Below, one piece after another: positions 50,009-59,183 of a DNA stretch of 64,000 bases; the stretch's first letter is position 1; each line of letters starts with the position of its first letter. Source of the stretch: JAWKOK01 sp963698255 (lineage in GTDB: Bacteria; Chloroflexota; Anaerolineae; Caldilineales; Caldilineaceae); the NCBI GenBank assembly GCA_963698255.1, contig CAVOQD010000006.1, forward strand, positions 1-64,000. Direction: 5' to 3'. A program made the translations under genes and the position numbers. The notes under the pieces are model-generated. The model made no database searches and had not been told where the DNA came from. It saw only the letters and a program-made list of their open reading frames with translations.

Positions 50009-50982
50009 TGCCCCAACACCGGATGCGGCTGATACGGCTCTTCCAGGTACGCGATCTCGTCATCCGAGAGTTCGATGGCCAGCGCGGCCACCGCATCCTC
50101 CAGATGAGCCATCTTGCTGGAGCCGATGATCGGCGCGGTGATGCCCGGCTTGTGCAGCATCCACGCCAGGGCAATCTGCGCCGGCTTGACGCCGTGCTGT
50201 CCGGCCGTTTCCACCACACGGTCGACGATGGCAAAGTCATTGTCCGTGTAGTAGAGCCGCTGGGCGAAGTCATCGCTCTTGGCGCGCGTGGTCTCGCCCC
50301 ACTCTGCACGGCTGCGATTGCCGGCCAAGAATCCACGGGCCAGCGGGCTCCACGGGATCAGGCCCACGCCCTGATCCAGACAGAAGGGGATCATCTCGCG
50401 CTCCTCCTCCCGATAGACCAGATTGTAGTGGTTCTGCATGGTGACGAAGCGGGTCCAGCCGTGCAAATCGGCGGTGTACTGGGCCTTGGCAAACTGCCAG
50501 GCGTACATACTGGACGCGCCGATATAGCGCGCCTTGCCCGCCTTGACCACATCGTGCAGCGCCTCCATGGTCTCTTCGATGGGCGTGGTCGAATCCCAAC
50601 GGTGGATCTGGTAGAGATCGACGTAGTCCGTGCCGAGACGCCGCAACGAGTTGTCGATGGCGTCCATGATGTGCTTGCGCGATAGTCCGCGGGCGTTGAC
50701 GTCACCGCTCATGGGATTGAAGACTTTGGTGGCGATGATGACCTCATCGCGCACGGCAAAGTCGCGCAGGGCACGGCCGGTCACTTCCTCGCTGACGCCG
50801 ACTGAATAGATGTCCGCCGTGTCGAAGAAATTGATGCCCAGTTCCAGCGCTCGCTGCACGAAGGGGCGGCTATCCTCTTCGTCCAACACCCAATCGCGCC
50901 ACTGTGATGTGCCGTAGGTCATCATCCCCAGGCAGATGCGCGACACTTTGAGACCGGTCGATCCAAGATTGACGTATTGCAT
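50005..50982 (-). CDS. Aldo/keto reductase
   Basis: An intact 325-residue NADPH-dependent reductase. The tetrad is visible: Asp and Tyr in NFFDTADIYSVGVSEE, Lys in VIIATKVFNP, and His in DLYQIHRWDS; coenzyme-binding residues lie in IGSSKMAHLEDAV. The sequence is closest in pattern to YajO/voltage-gated-channel-beta type AKRs. It reduces aldehydes or ketones of unknown identity. The start ATG at 50982 follows GGAGC. Its stop codon lies in the end of a CTAGCAG-family repeat, so insertion of the repeat may have set the C-terminus. Confidence 0.92.
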   Translation of the reverse strand: MQYVNLGSTGLKVSRICLGMMTYGTSQWRDWVLDEEDSRPFVQRALELGINFFDTADIYSVGVSEEVTGRALRDFAVRDEVIIATKVFNPMSGDVNARGLSRKHIMDAIDNSLRRLGTDYVDLYQIHRWDSTTPIEETMEALHDVVKAGKARYIGASSMYAWQFAKAQYTADLHGWTRFVTMQNHYNLVYREEEREMIPFCLDQGVGLIPWSPLARGFLAGNRSRAEWGETTRAKSDDFAQRLYYTDNDFAIVDRVVETAGQHGVKPAQIALAWMLHKPGITAPIIGSSKMAHLEDAVAALAIELSDDEIAYLEEPYQPHPVLGH

Positions 50983-51034
50983 GTTCGGCTCCTATGGCTG
51001 AGTTCAAGTTATCGTCACGATAAGTCACACGCAG

Positions 51035-51127
51035 ATAGACCGCGGATAGGCGATGAGGCGGATTTTCGCGGATAAAATCCGGATCAATCCGGTTTATCCG
51101 CCTAATCCGCCTACATCCGCGGTCTAT
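51035..51127. repeat. ATAGACCGCGGAT palindromic repeat
   Basis: ATAGACCGCGGATAGGCG at the left pairs with CCTACATCCGCGGTCTAT at the right, with GGCGGAT and ATCCGCC blocks inside. Located in the 400-base gap upstream of the four-domain lipoprotein gene; nothing else is seen in that gap apart from its leader. Confidence 0.82.
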
Positions 51128-51387
51128 TTCCTTCGCAACCTGCAAGCGTTGCCGGGAATCGATACAGATTCCTGACGGTTCAGGAAAAGTTCCCGATCGC
51201 CTGGGACATTCAAGCTGTATGCTTCTCCTCAGTACAGTTCGACGTGAATACCACGGCAGAAATCCGGCCACTCACATTCAGGTACGAACTGTATGAGAAT
51301 TTCCGCCGGGATTCACTGGATGGACAAGTGCATCCATCGACAATCATTATACCGACAATCAGTATGAGGAGGAAGCATGATCACAGA

Positions 51388-53138
51388 ATGCGTTTTGACG
51401 TAAACTATCGGCTTTGGATCGCTGTCCTGGCCAGTGCCGCTATGTTGCTCTTGAGCGCGTGTGCACCGACGGGCGCGCCACAGACCGCTCCTGACGCGAC
51501 CGTGGCCCCAAGCGAGGAGGCCCCGTCCGAGGCAAGCGCAGCGACTGAAGCCGGCGCGGCGCTGCCGGAGATCGCCATCACCGCCCGCGACTTCGCCTTC
51601 GACATGCCGGCCGAGATCCCCAGCGGCTGGGTCTCGCTGACGCTGACCAACGAGGGCGAGGTCAACCACCACGGCATCGTCATGCGTCTGCTGGACGGCG
51701 TGACGATGGACGACGCACTGGCCGCCATGGGCGACGAAGAAGGCGACCAGGCGGAAATCAGCGACCTGCAGTTCTTCCTGCCGGACACCGATCCAGGGTC
51801 GAGCAATCAGGCCACGGTGGAGATGGCGCCCGGTCACTGGATCATTTTCTCCGTCTCCATGGACGCCTCCACGGATGGCGAAATGACGCCGGACTTCGCG
51901 CGGGGCAGCATCGCCGAGTTCGACGTGGTGGAGACGCGATGCCGTAGCCGCTCCGCCCGAGGCCGACTTGACCTTGACCATCGGCGCCGACGACTTCGAC
52001 CTGCCGACAGAGATGACAGCCGGCCAACACACGATCCATGTCGTCAACGACAGCGGCCAGGAGAACGGCTACGCCTTCATCCTGAAGATGGAAGACGGCG
52101 CCACCATGGACGACGTCATGGCCATGTTCGACGCCCTCTTCTCCGGCCAGGAGATGGACATGGAAAACATGCCGGTCTTCCATGCCGTGGGCGGGTTGAT
52201 GGACTACAACCTGGGCGACAGCTACTACACCACCGTCGATCTGACGCCGGGCGACTACACCGTGATCAGCAGCATCAGCGACGGCAATGACTTCCCCTAC
52301 GCCGGCCTCAACAAGAGCTTCACCGTGGCCGGAGACGAAGCTGCAACCGACAATGGACGCCGAAGCAACGGCGGAGATTCCCGAGGTTGTGATTGAAGTG
52401 TCGGAAGACGGTATAATGGTCCCCGACACGATTCCCGGCGGCATCGTGGGCATCACCTTCGAGAATACGGGCGAGCAAATGCATTCGCTCGACCTGTGGC
52501 GCATCCGCGAAGGCCATACCGCCGACGAGGTCATGGCCATGTTCGACTATCTCAAGGAAAACCCGGACGATTTCTTCGGCGTCTTTGACCTGGGCAGTTG
52601 GATCCACCTTGCCGACGGGCTGGAACCGGGTGCAAGCCACCACATCTACGCCGATCTGGGCATTGGCGACTTCTTCACGAGCGACGACACCAACCCCGAT
52701 CTCGGCCCGGTCTTCTTCAGCACAACCGAGTTGGTCGGCACGACGGAGCCGGACAGCCGCCGTGACCGTCGACATGGCCGATTTCTCCTATGCCATGCCC
52801 GACGCGATCCCAGCGGGCGAGCAGTGGTGGGAGTTCACCAATTCCGGTGAGCAGTGGCATCTGGCCGCCATCATCAGTGCCAACCCGGATGCTTCGCTGG
52901 AAGAGATCGATGCCGTGTTTGTGATGACGGGCCACCGCCGACCGATGCAGTCGTAGAAATCTTCGGTGGCATGCCGCCTATGTCGCCAGGCGAGCGGGTC
53001 TGGCTAGCGTTCGATCTTGAGCCGGGCGCGTACGAAGTAGTCTGTCCGTTGCCGGATGTCGCCGCTTTGATGGCCGGCGGACCGCCGTTGTCGCACCTGG
53101 AACATGGCATGCGCCACGCCTTCACCGTCGAGAACTGA
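51388..53138 (+). CDS. Lipoprotein with four cupredoxin-like domains (four frameshifts)
   Basis: A predicted lipoprotein of about 580 residues: MRFDVNYRLW, hydrophobic segment, lipobox (LLLSAC), Ala/Glu/Pro linker, then four tandem beta domains of about 120-130 residues. Each has a first strand ending in a turn such as NEGEVNHHGIVM or NTGEQMHSLDLW, and a late xPG strand. Only domain 4 has a full possible type-1 copper set: His in NSGEQWHLAAI, Cys in YEVVCPLPD, His and Met in SHLEHGM. The others lack the Cys. Breaks are near 51940, 52345, 52755 and 52940. GAGGAGG fits an ATG at 51377 better, which is in another frame. Function may be metal or small-ligand sensing at the surface. Confidence 0.75.
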
Positions 53139-53216
53139 TGGTAGTTTGATCATCGATTGCAACTTCCAGGAAGCTAATAGCTTTCTGGAAGTTCGGCATA
53201 GCTGATGGAGACAACG

Positions 53217-53602
53217 ATGAAGCAGACACGGACTCTACAAATCAGCCGTTATTCATCCATGCCCTGAATTCGCTCTTCGGCGTCGTCGCTGCCTTTCCGG
53301 CGCTGTTGCAAGGGCCATCCGACAGCAGGGACCCATCGCCGGGGTTCCGCAAGTCGTGATCGTGTTGACAGCCTTACTGGGCGTGGCCGGCCTGGTCTCC
53401 GCCTATGGCGCCTGGATCGGTCAGAAATGGGGTATCTGGCTGACCATCGTGACGGAAGCGCTGAATGGCCTGTTGGCCCTGCCCGGCGTGCTCTTTGCGC
53501 CCGACGCCCTTCGCCCGAATCTCATCGATTGTCGGCGTTCTGATCGCGCTCTTTGTGATCGTCGTCATGTTGCGACGGCCGCAATCGGCTCAGTCGGCGT
53601 AG
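53217..53602 (+). CDS. Small membrane protein, paralogue 1 (frameshifted)
   Basis: About 127 residues with four hydrophobic segments. It begins MKQTR at ATG 53217, then continues in other frames with IVLTALLGVAGLVSAYGAWI, GQKWGIWLTIVTEALNGLLA and a final IALFVIVVMLRRPQSA up to a TAG at 53602. Two or three single-base breaks (about 53235-53260, 53345 and 53515). It is clearly homologous to the genes at 53629 and 54158. I do not recognise a named family. Confidence 0.65.
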
Positions 53603-53628
53603 ATGGAGTGATTTTCCGGAAAGCAACC

Positions 53629-54001
53629 ATGAAGCAGACGCCTCTGTACAAATCAGCCGTGATCCTCCATGCCCTGACCTCCTTTCTGAGCATCCTGTTG
53701 GCCATGCCCGCTCTGTTGGGCGGACCGAAGTCGGCCGACGCTCATGCAGGGCGTTCCGCCAATTGTCATTGTGCTCTCGGCGTTGCTTGGCGTGGCCGGG
53801 CTGGTTTCCGCCTACGGCGCCTGGTACGGTCAAAAGTGGGGCATCGGCTTGACGATTTTCTTGGAGGCAATCGGCGGGCTGCTGGCGTTGCCCGGTGTGC
53901 TGGACGGACCGACTCCCTTTCTGAAACTGTCAGCGCTATTCGGCGTTCTGAGCGCCGTCTTTGTGATTGTCGTGATGCTGCGCCGGCCGCGATCTGCGTA
54001 A
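53629..54001 (+). CDS. Small membrane protein, paralogue 2 (one frameshift)
   Basis: About 123 residues: MKQTPLYKSAVILHALTSFL, then, after one base near 53745, PPIVIVLSALLGVAGLVSAY, GAWYGQKWGIGLTIFLEAIG and VFVIVVMLRRPRSA. Four helices with a conserved G-A-W-x-G-Q-K-W-G turn between the second and third. It follows paralogue 1 by 26 bases. Function unknown; probably a small membrane component connected with the upstream lipoprotein. Confidence 0.7.
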
Positions 54002-54019
54002 GGCGAATCCAAAGAAATA

Positions 54020-54092
54020 ATTGTCCACGAAGCACACAGAAAAACACGAAGAAAGCTGACCTTTGTGTAAATTCGTGACCCTTCGTGGATAA
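54020..54092. repeat. CACGAA-type palindromic repeat
   Basis: TTGTCCACGAAGCACACAGA at the left is mirrored by TTCGTGACCCTTCGTGGATAA at the right, with AACACGAAGAAAG between. Lies between paralogues 2 and 3 of the small membrane proteins. Confidence 0.65.
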
Positions 54093-54157
54093 ATATTTTT
54101 CTGCATTGGCCTAAGCTGCGTCCCGCAGTGGGAGTGACGGCTGATGGAAGAACAGAG

Positions 54158-54526
54158 ATGAAGCGGACCAGACTCTACAAAGCGGCAGTGATCATCCATG
54201 CACTCAGTTCGATCACCGGCATTGTGCAGACTTTTCCTTTGCTGCTACGTGGACCCAATGATCCAGGGAATCCGGCCATTCCGTATGAAGTGATTGTGTG
54301 GGTGGCTCTATTGAGCGTGGCGGGCATAATCTCCGCCTATGGCGCTTGGTACGGTCAGAAATGGGGTATCTGGCTGTCCGTTTTGACAGAGGCGCTGAAC
54401 GGCTTGCTTGCGCTGCCCGGCGTACTCTTTGCCCCCACCGAATCGCTGAGAATTAGCGCCATTGCCAGCGTTTTGATCGCCCTGTTTGTGATCTTCGCGC
54501 TGTTGTATCGACCGCGAGAACGCTGA
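54158..54526 (+). CDS. Small membrane protein, paralogue 3 (intact)
   Basis: An intact 122-residue copy starting MKRTRLYKAAVIIHALSSIT at 54158 after AGAACAGAG. Helices: TGIVQTFPLLL, VIVWVALLSVAGIISAY, WLSVLTEALNGLLALPGV and VLIALFVIFALLY. The turn GAWYGQKWGIW is shared with the other two copies. Being intact it defines the family: four short helices, basic ends, no Cys pair. Possibly a sensor or assembly partner for the adjacent histidine kinase or lipoproteins; this is inference from position. Confidence 0.75.
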   Translation: MKRTRLYKAAVIIHALSSITGIVQTFPLLLRGPNDPGNPAIPYEVIVWVALLSVAGIISAYGAWYGQKWGIWLSVLTEALNGLLALPGVLFAPTESLRISAIASVLIALFVIFALLYRPRER

Positions 54527-54540
54527 ACCGTGTGGAGACG

Positions 54541-54690
54541 CTTGCAGCTTGTCGGAGAGAAAGCTGATAGGACACGGATGACGCTGATTTGGCTGATATC
54601 CACGGATTCAATCGGAAAAATCAGCGAGAATCCGTCATATCCGTGTCATCCGCGTCCCATTTTTTTTTCGTCACTCCGACAGCCTGCTAG
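54541..54690. repeat. CTAGCAG-family palindromic element (copy 3)
   Basis: 150 bases from CTTGCAGCTTGTCGGAGAG to CACTCCGACAGCCTGCTAG. The interior has GGACACGGATGACGCTGATT and its counterpart GTCATCCGCGTCCCA followed by eight T. Best complete copy of the family at 48676 and 49901. Confidence 0.85.
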
Positions 54691-54701
54691 GATCCGGATC
54701 G

Positions 54702-56080
54702 GTGAAGAAACCAAGAGAGCCATTCAGCGAAGAAAAATCTGATCCGGGTGTGCATCCGGTCGCGGACGACCCACTTCTGAGCAGTCGTCAGCGTCAGATC
54801 TTGCGCCGGATTTCCTCAATCCTTCTCCTGTTGATTCTGCTTCTCTTCTGGTGGTCCTTTGTCTACACTGCTTGGTCGCCGGATGGTGGTTGCTCAACGG
54901 CTATATCTTTCTGGACGGAAGAGCAGAACCCCTTTGTCTGGAATGGCGTAATCGACTGGATCTTCATGATTCTGGCGCTGTTGACGGTCTGGCCGGCGCA
55001 ACGCTGGCTGCGCATCCAGATCGCCCATTTTGTGGAGGACAAAAGCGACGACCCCTATGCGATTTTCAGCCAGATCGCCGCACAGATCGATGGCGCACAA
55101 ATAGATCGCACGCAGACGCCCGACACGGAGATGTCCAGCCTCGTCCATCTGCTGGCCAGAACCCTCGACGTGCCCTATGTGAGCATCGAGACCGAACCGG
55201 ACGGGCTGTCGGCTGACTATGGCACGCCGCCTCGCCGTCTGCGCCGCCCTGATCACGCTGCCGCTGCACTACAATCACAGCCCACTGGGGAAGCTGCGCA
55301 TCGCCCCGCGGGTGATTGGCGGCGCGCCTCTGCACCTTGACAAGCAACTGCTCAACGATCTGGCGCGCCAGATCAGCCTGACGCTCTACACAGATCGGCT
55401 GTCGACCGACTTGCAGGAATCGCGCCGGCGCATCGTCACCGCACGCGAGGAAGCCCGCCGCCAGTTGCGCCGCGATCTGCACGACGGGCTGGGCCCGTCG
55501 CTGGCGGCCATGACCATGCAGGCGGACACGGCACGCGAATTGGTGTATGATGATCCGCAACTGACCGAGCAACTGCTGGCCAAATTCGTCGATCAGACCC
55601 AGGCCATGGTCAGTGAAATCCGTCGCATCGTCCACGGTCTGCGTCCGCCGGCGCTGGATGATGTGGGACTGTACGGCGCACTGGAACTGCTCGTCAACGG
55701 CTTCTCCGTGCCCACATTGCAGACGGCCGATCCAACTGCCGGCGACGCGACCGACACTGTCCGCGGCCCTGGAGGTCGCGGTCTACCGCATCGTGCAGGA
55801 AGCATTGACCAACATCAGCAAACATGCCCACGCCCATTCGGCGACGGTGACGCTGGAGGCCGAAGACGACCGATTGATTCTGACTATTTGCGACGACGGC
55901 GTGGGGTTGCCGAGCCAGCCGGAGATGGGGATGGGTCTGCACAGCATGCGCGAACGAGCCGAAGAGTTGGGCGGAACCCTGACCGTGCGGCCCAACACGC
56001 CTACGGGCAGTTGCATCTTCGCCCAGTTCCCCCTCGAACCAGGAGAGTCCGATGGATCCGATTCGTATCCTGATCTGTGA
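54702..56080 (+). CDS. Sensor histidine kinase, NarL-type (HisKA_3) (frameshifts)
   Basis: About 459 residues, GTG start. Two helices flank a short outer loop (ISSILLLLILLLFWWSF and IDWIFMILALLTVWPAQRW); the loop is only about 30 residues, so sensing may be within the membrane. Then a GAF-like part (LVHLLARTLDVPYVSIET, PLGKLRIAPRVIGG), the HisKA_3 box with the phosphorylated His in RRDLHDGLGPSLAAM, and the ATPase domain with EALTNISKHAHAHSA and GVGLPSQPEMGMGLHSMRER. Breaks near 55225 and 55755. It overlaps the response-regulator start by 29 bases and surely phosphorylates that partner. Confidence 0.88.
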
Positions 56081-56693
56081 TGATCACGAGCAGTTCCGGC
56101 AGGGGCTGCACATGATGCTGGCGACCGATGATTCGCTGGCGGTGGTGGGCGAAGCGGCCGACGGCATCGAAGCGGTGGCGTTGGCCGCAGAATTGCAGCC
56201 GGACGTCATTCTGATGGACCTGCAGATGCCGCGCCTGCATGGCCTGGAAGCGACGCGTCGCATCATCAGCGGCAGCCCGCACATGCGCATCCTCATCCTC
56301 ACCATGTCGGACGACACGGCCACGGTCTTTCATGCCCTGCAGGCGGGCGCGCGTGGCTACATCCTCAAAGGCGCGCGCAAGGCCGACATCGTGCGCTCGA
56401 TCCACAACGTCTTCCAGGGCGAGGTGGTCTTTGGCGCGGCCGTGGCCCAGCAGGTCATCCAACATTTCAACCGCATCCAGACCGCGGTGCAGCCCAACGA
56501 ATTCCCCGAATTGAGCGAACGCGAGGCGGAGGTCCTCAAGCTGATGGCGCTGGAACTGTCCAACGACGCCATTGCCGAGCGGCTGGGCATCAGCCTCAAG
56601 ACCGTGCGCAACCACGTCTCCAACATCTGCACCAAGCTGCAGGTCAGCGACCGCACCGCGGCCATCCTGCGCGCCCGCGCGCAAAACGGCTGA
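56052..56693 (+). CDS. NarL/LuxR-family response regulator
   Basis: An intact 213-residue regulator. Receiver domain: acidic pocket in ILICDDHEQF, phosphorylated Asp in VILMDLQMPRLHG, and Lys in GYILKGARKAD. The C-terminal HTH_LuxR is ELSEREAEVLKLMALELSND then IAERLGISLKTVRNHVSNIC. It is phosphorylated by the kinase encoded just upstream and binds DNA as a dimer. Candidate targets are the lipoprotein and small membrane protein genes of this cluster. Confidence 0.95.
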   Translation: MDPIRILICDDHEQFRQGLHMMLATDDSLAVVGEAADGIEAVALAAELQPDVILMDLQMPRLHGLEATRRIISGSPHMRILILTMSDDTATVFHALQAGARGYILKGARKADIVRSIHNVFQGEVVFGAAVAQQVIQHFNRIQTAVQPNEFPELSEREAEVLKLMALELSNDAIAERLGISLKTVRNHVSNICTKLQVSDRTAAILRARAQNG

Positions 56694-56745
56694 TGGCTTC
56701 AAGCCGGCAAAGCTGCCGTATTGTCTGGATATGACTGCCCATGCA

Positions 56746-59055
56746 CTATGCGGCAGCGGTGAGTAACTCGGCTAATCGCTCCCGCAGTTTGTCCGCGTAG
56801 GGCTTGTTCCCCACGTTATCAAAGATGGCGATCGCCTGGCGGTATGATGCAGCCGCCGCCACCATGTTCTGCTCGCGCTCGGCAATAGTGGCTAGAAGTT
56901 CATGGCCGACGCCAACACTGTGACGGTGCCCGACGCTGGACCGCCATTCCAGAGCGGATTCTGCATAGTGCCGCGCTTGGCTCAGGTCGCCTGCATGCAA
57001 ACTCAGATCGGCCAGCGCTCCGGTTACCATGCCCCTTCCCCATGCCTCGCCCAATTGTTCAAAGATGGCGAGGCTTTCACGCGTGGCGACCATGGCCTCT
57101 TGATACTTACCCTGCGCGGTCAGGCTGAATGCCAGCCACTGTAGGGAAAAGGCCTCGCCCCAGTCATCTCCCACCTCGCGAAAAAGGGCAAGCGCAGTTT
57201 CGAATCGAGAGAGAGCGAGCGTCAAGTCGGCCGGCGCATGCAACTCACCACCATAAAGGGCCATGCCGTATGTGGCGGTGGCATAGGCCGCGCCCCGCTT
57301 ACCTTCTTGGCCCAACTCGCTCCAAAGGTCCAGACTTTGCTCTTGACGAAGGCGAGCAAGTTCAAAATCGTCCTGCATCCACGCGAAATGTCCGGCATGA
57401 TAGAGCAGCCAGGCGCGCTCATGAGAATCCAATCCGGGCTGACGCAACATGGTCGAAACCCAATCTCTGCCCTCCATGACATGGCTGCGAATCCGCCAGA
57501 ACCAACTCAGTCCAATCACGAGCGCAGCGGTATCGCTGACTCGCTCCGGGTGGTTTAGGCCCCAAGTAAGAGCCGTTCGAAGATTGTCTTGCTCTGTCTC
57601 AAGTCGCTCCAACCAATCGATCTGCTCGGCGCTGAAGAGATTGCTGTACGCTGTTGCTGCCAGGTCAGCAAAATGGGCGAAATGACGACGTTGCGTTTCG
57701 ACCAATGATCCTGATTCCGTCAAGCGCTCCTCACCATACTGACGCAGGACTTCGTGGATCCGATACCGCTCGGATTTCGGATGGAATTCTATCAGACTCT
57801 TTCCGATCAGCCGGGACAGGATCATCAACGACGCGCCTGCCACGTCTGTCGCCGCCCCCTTGTCGAATCCGCCCGAGAAGATAGACAGTTGCATGAATGA
57901 CTGACGCTCAGCAGGTTCGAGCAGCCGCCAGGTGGCGTCAAACGTGCCGCGCATGCTGCGATGGCGTTCGGGTAGATTGTTCAGGTCCGAACTGAGGATA
58001 TCGATCCCCTTTTCGAGTTCGGCAGCGATTCCCATCAAGGAGAGTGAATCAACCCACGCCGCGGCCAGTTCTAGCGCCAGCGGTATACCCGCTAATATTT
58101 GGCAGATACTTGCCAGCACCTGCGTTTCGCCGGGGGCCAGACGAAAATCGGGGCGCACTCGACGGGCGGCGACAAGAAAGAGTTGCGATGCGGCGTGCTC
58201 CTCAGGGTCAGATTGCTCAGGGCTAGGTTTTTCGGGTCCGGTCTGCTCCATGCAATTGATATCACCCGCCTGGAGCAGGCCCGATAGCGCATACAGATGC
58301 TCTTCGCGCAGGTTGAGCCGTAATCGCGAGGTAATGAGTAGCTTGAGATTGGGCGCCGCTGAAAGCAGATCGGTGAGCACCGCGGCTGAGTCGCCGGCCA
58401 ACAAGTGCTCAAAGTTGTCGAGGACGAGCAACATTTGTCGGGGGCCAAGAAAATCCAAGAGTTTCTGTCGCGGCGAGAGATCATGCTTGGGACGTTCGGC
58501 CAGATCCAAACCCAGGCGGTAGGCAATTGTCGACACGATGAGATTGGGTGTGGGCGTCGTTGACAGATCGACGAAGACGATGCCGTCGCTGAAGTCGTGC
58601 GGATGTCCTTCTCTGTATGCTTCAGCCACGGCGATAGCCAGCCGGGTTTTGCCCATGCCGCCTGGCCCAAGAATCGTGAGCAGGCGCACATCATCGTTGG
58701 TCAACAATGCCAAGACCGTTGCAAGCTCTGTCTGACGACCGATCAGCGGAGTCAGTATGGTTGGTATGTGGTCGGCGGCAGCTGGTTGATTGATCGGTAT
58801 ATCGACCAGATCGAGGACGCTGACAGGTCGATCTCCTCTTGCGACAGTCAGAAAAACGATCTGTTCGGACGGGGTCAGTCCCAGACAAACCGCCAGTCTT
58901 TCAGCCATCTGCGGCGACGGCCGTCGAGCATCAATTTCGATCTTCTTGATCATCGCCAACGAACATGGTACCAGTTTCGCCAGTTCGCTTTGGGTCTTAT
59001 CCAACGCCAAGCGCCGCCGCCTCAGCCAATAGCCAAACGAATCAGTATTGTTCAT
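56746..59055 (-). CDS. STAND regulator: XRE HTH, NB-ARC-type ATPase and TPR repeats
   Basis: An intact 769-residue protein from ATG 59055. Residues 5-60 form an XRE helix-turn-helix (FGYWLRRRRLALDKTQSELA, SLAMIKKIEIDARRPS). The NB-ARC-like ATPase has Walker A GPGGMGKTRLAIAVA, Walker B MLLVLDNFEHLL and the sensor ITSRLRLNL. The C-terminal 350 residues are TPR-type helical repeats (WGEAFSLQWLAFSLTAQGKY). Such proteins act as ligand-gated regulators that oligomerise when the repeats bind an effector. It is divergent from the two-domain lipoprotein gene at 59184 and convergent with the response regulator, and may control this cluster. Confidence 0.88.
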   Translation of the reverse strand: MNNTDSFGYWLRRRRLALDKTQSELAKLVPCSLAMIKKIEIDARRPSPQMAERLAVCLGLTPSEQIVFLTVARGDRPVSVLDLVDIPINQPAAADHIPTILTPLIGRQTELATVLALLTNDDVRLLTILGPGGMGKTRLAIAVAEAYREGHPHDFSDGIVFVDLSTTPTPNLIVSTIAYRLGLDLAERPKHDLSPRQKLLDFLGPRQMLLVLDNFEHLLAGDSAAVLTDLLSAAPNLKLLITSRLRLNLREEHLYALSGLLQAGDINCMEQTGPEKPSPEQSDPEEHAASQLFLVAARRVRPDFRLAPGETQVLASICQILAGIPLALELAAAWVDSLSLMGIAAELEKGIDILSSDLNNLPERHRSMRGTFDATWRLLEPAERQSFMQLSIFSGGFDKGAATDVAGASLMILSRLIGKSLIEFHPKSERYRIHEVLRQYGEERLTESGSLVETQRRHFAHFADLAATAYSNLFSAEQIDWLERLETEQDNLRTALTWGLNHPERVSDTAALVIGLSWFWRIRSHVMEGRDWVSTMLRQPGLDSHERAWLLYHAGHFAWMQDDFELARLRQEQSLDLWSELGQEGKRGAAYATATYGMALYGGELHAPADLTLALSRFETALALFREVGDDWGEAFSLQWLAFSLTAQGKYQEAMVATRESLAIFEQLGEAWGRGMVTGALADLSLHAGDLSQARHYAESALEWRSSVGHRHSVGVGHELLATIAEREQNMVAAAASYRQAIAIFDNVGNKPYADKLRERLAELLTAAA

Positions 59056-59183
59056 GGGGCTGTCCTGATATCGATTCCCACATGCCAAGACTGTATCCCT
59101 TTGGGATACCAGCAGCAACCGATTCCGTGGTTGAATAGTTCGACCGCCAACTTTGCACCTACTTTTTAAAGGAGAGTAGAACC

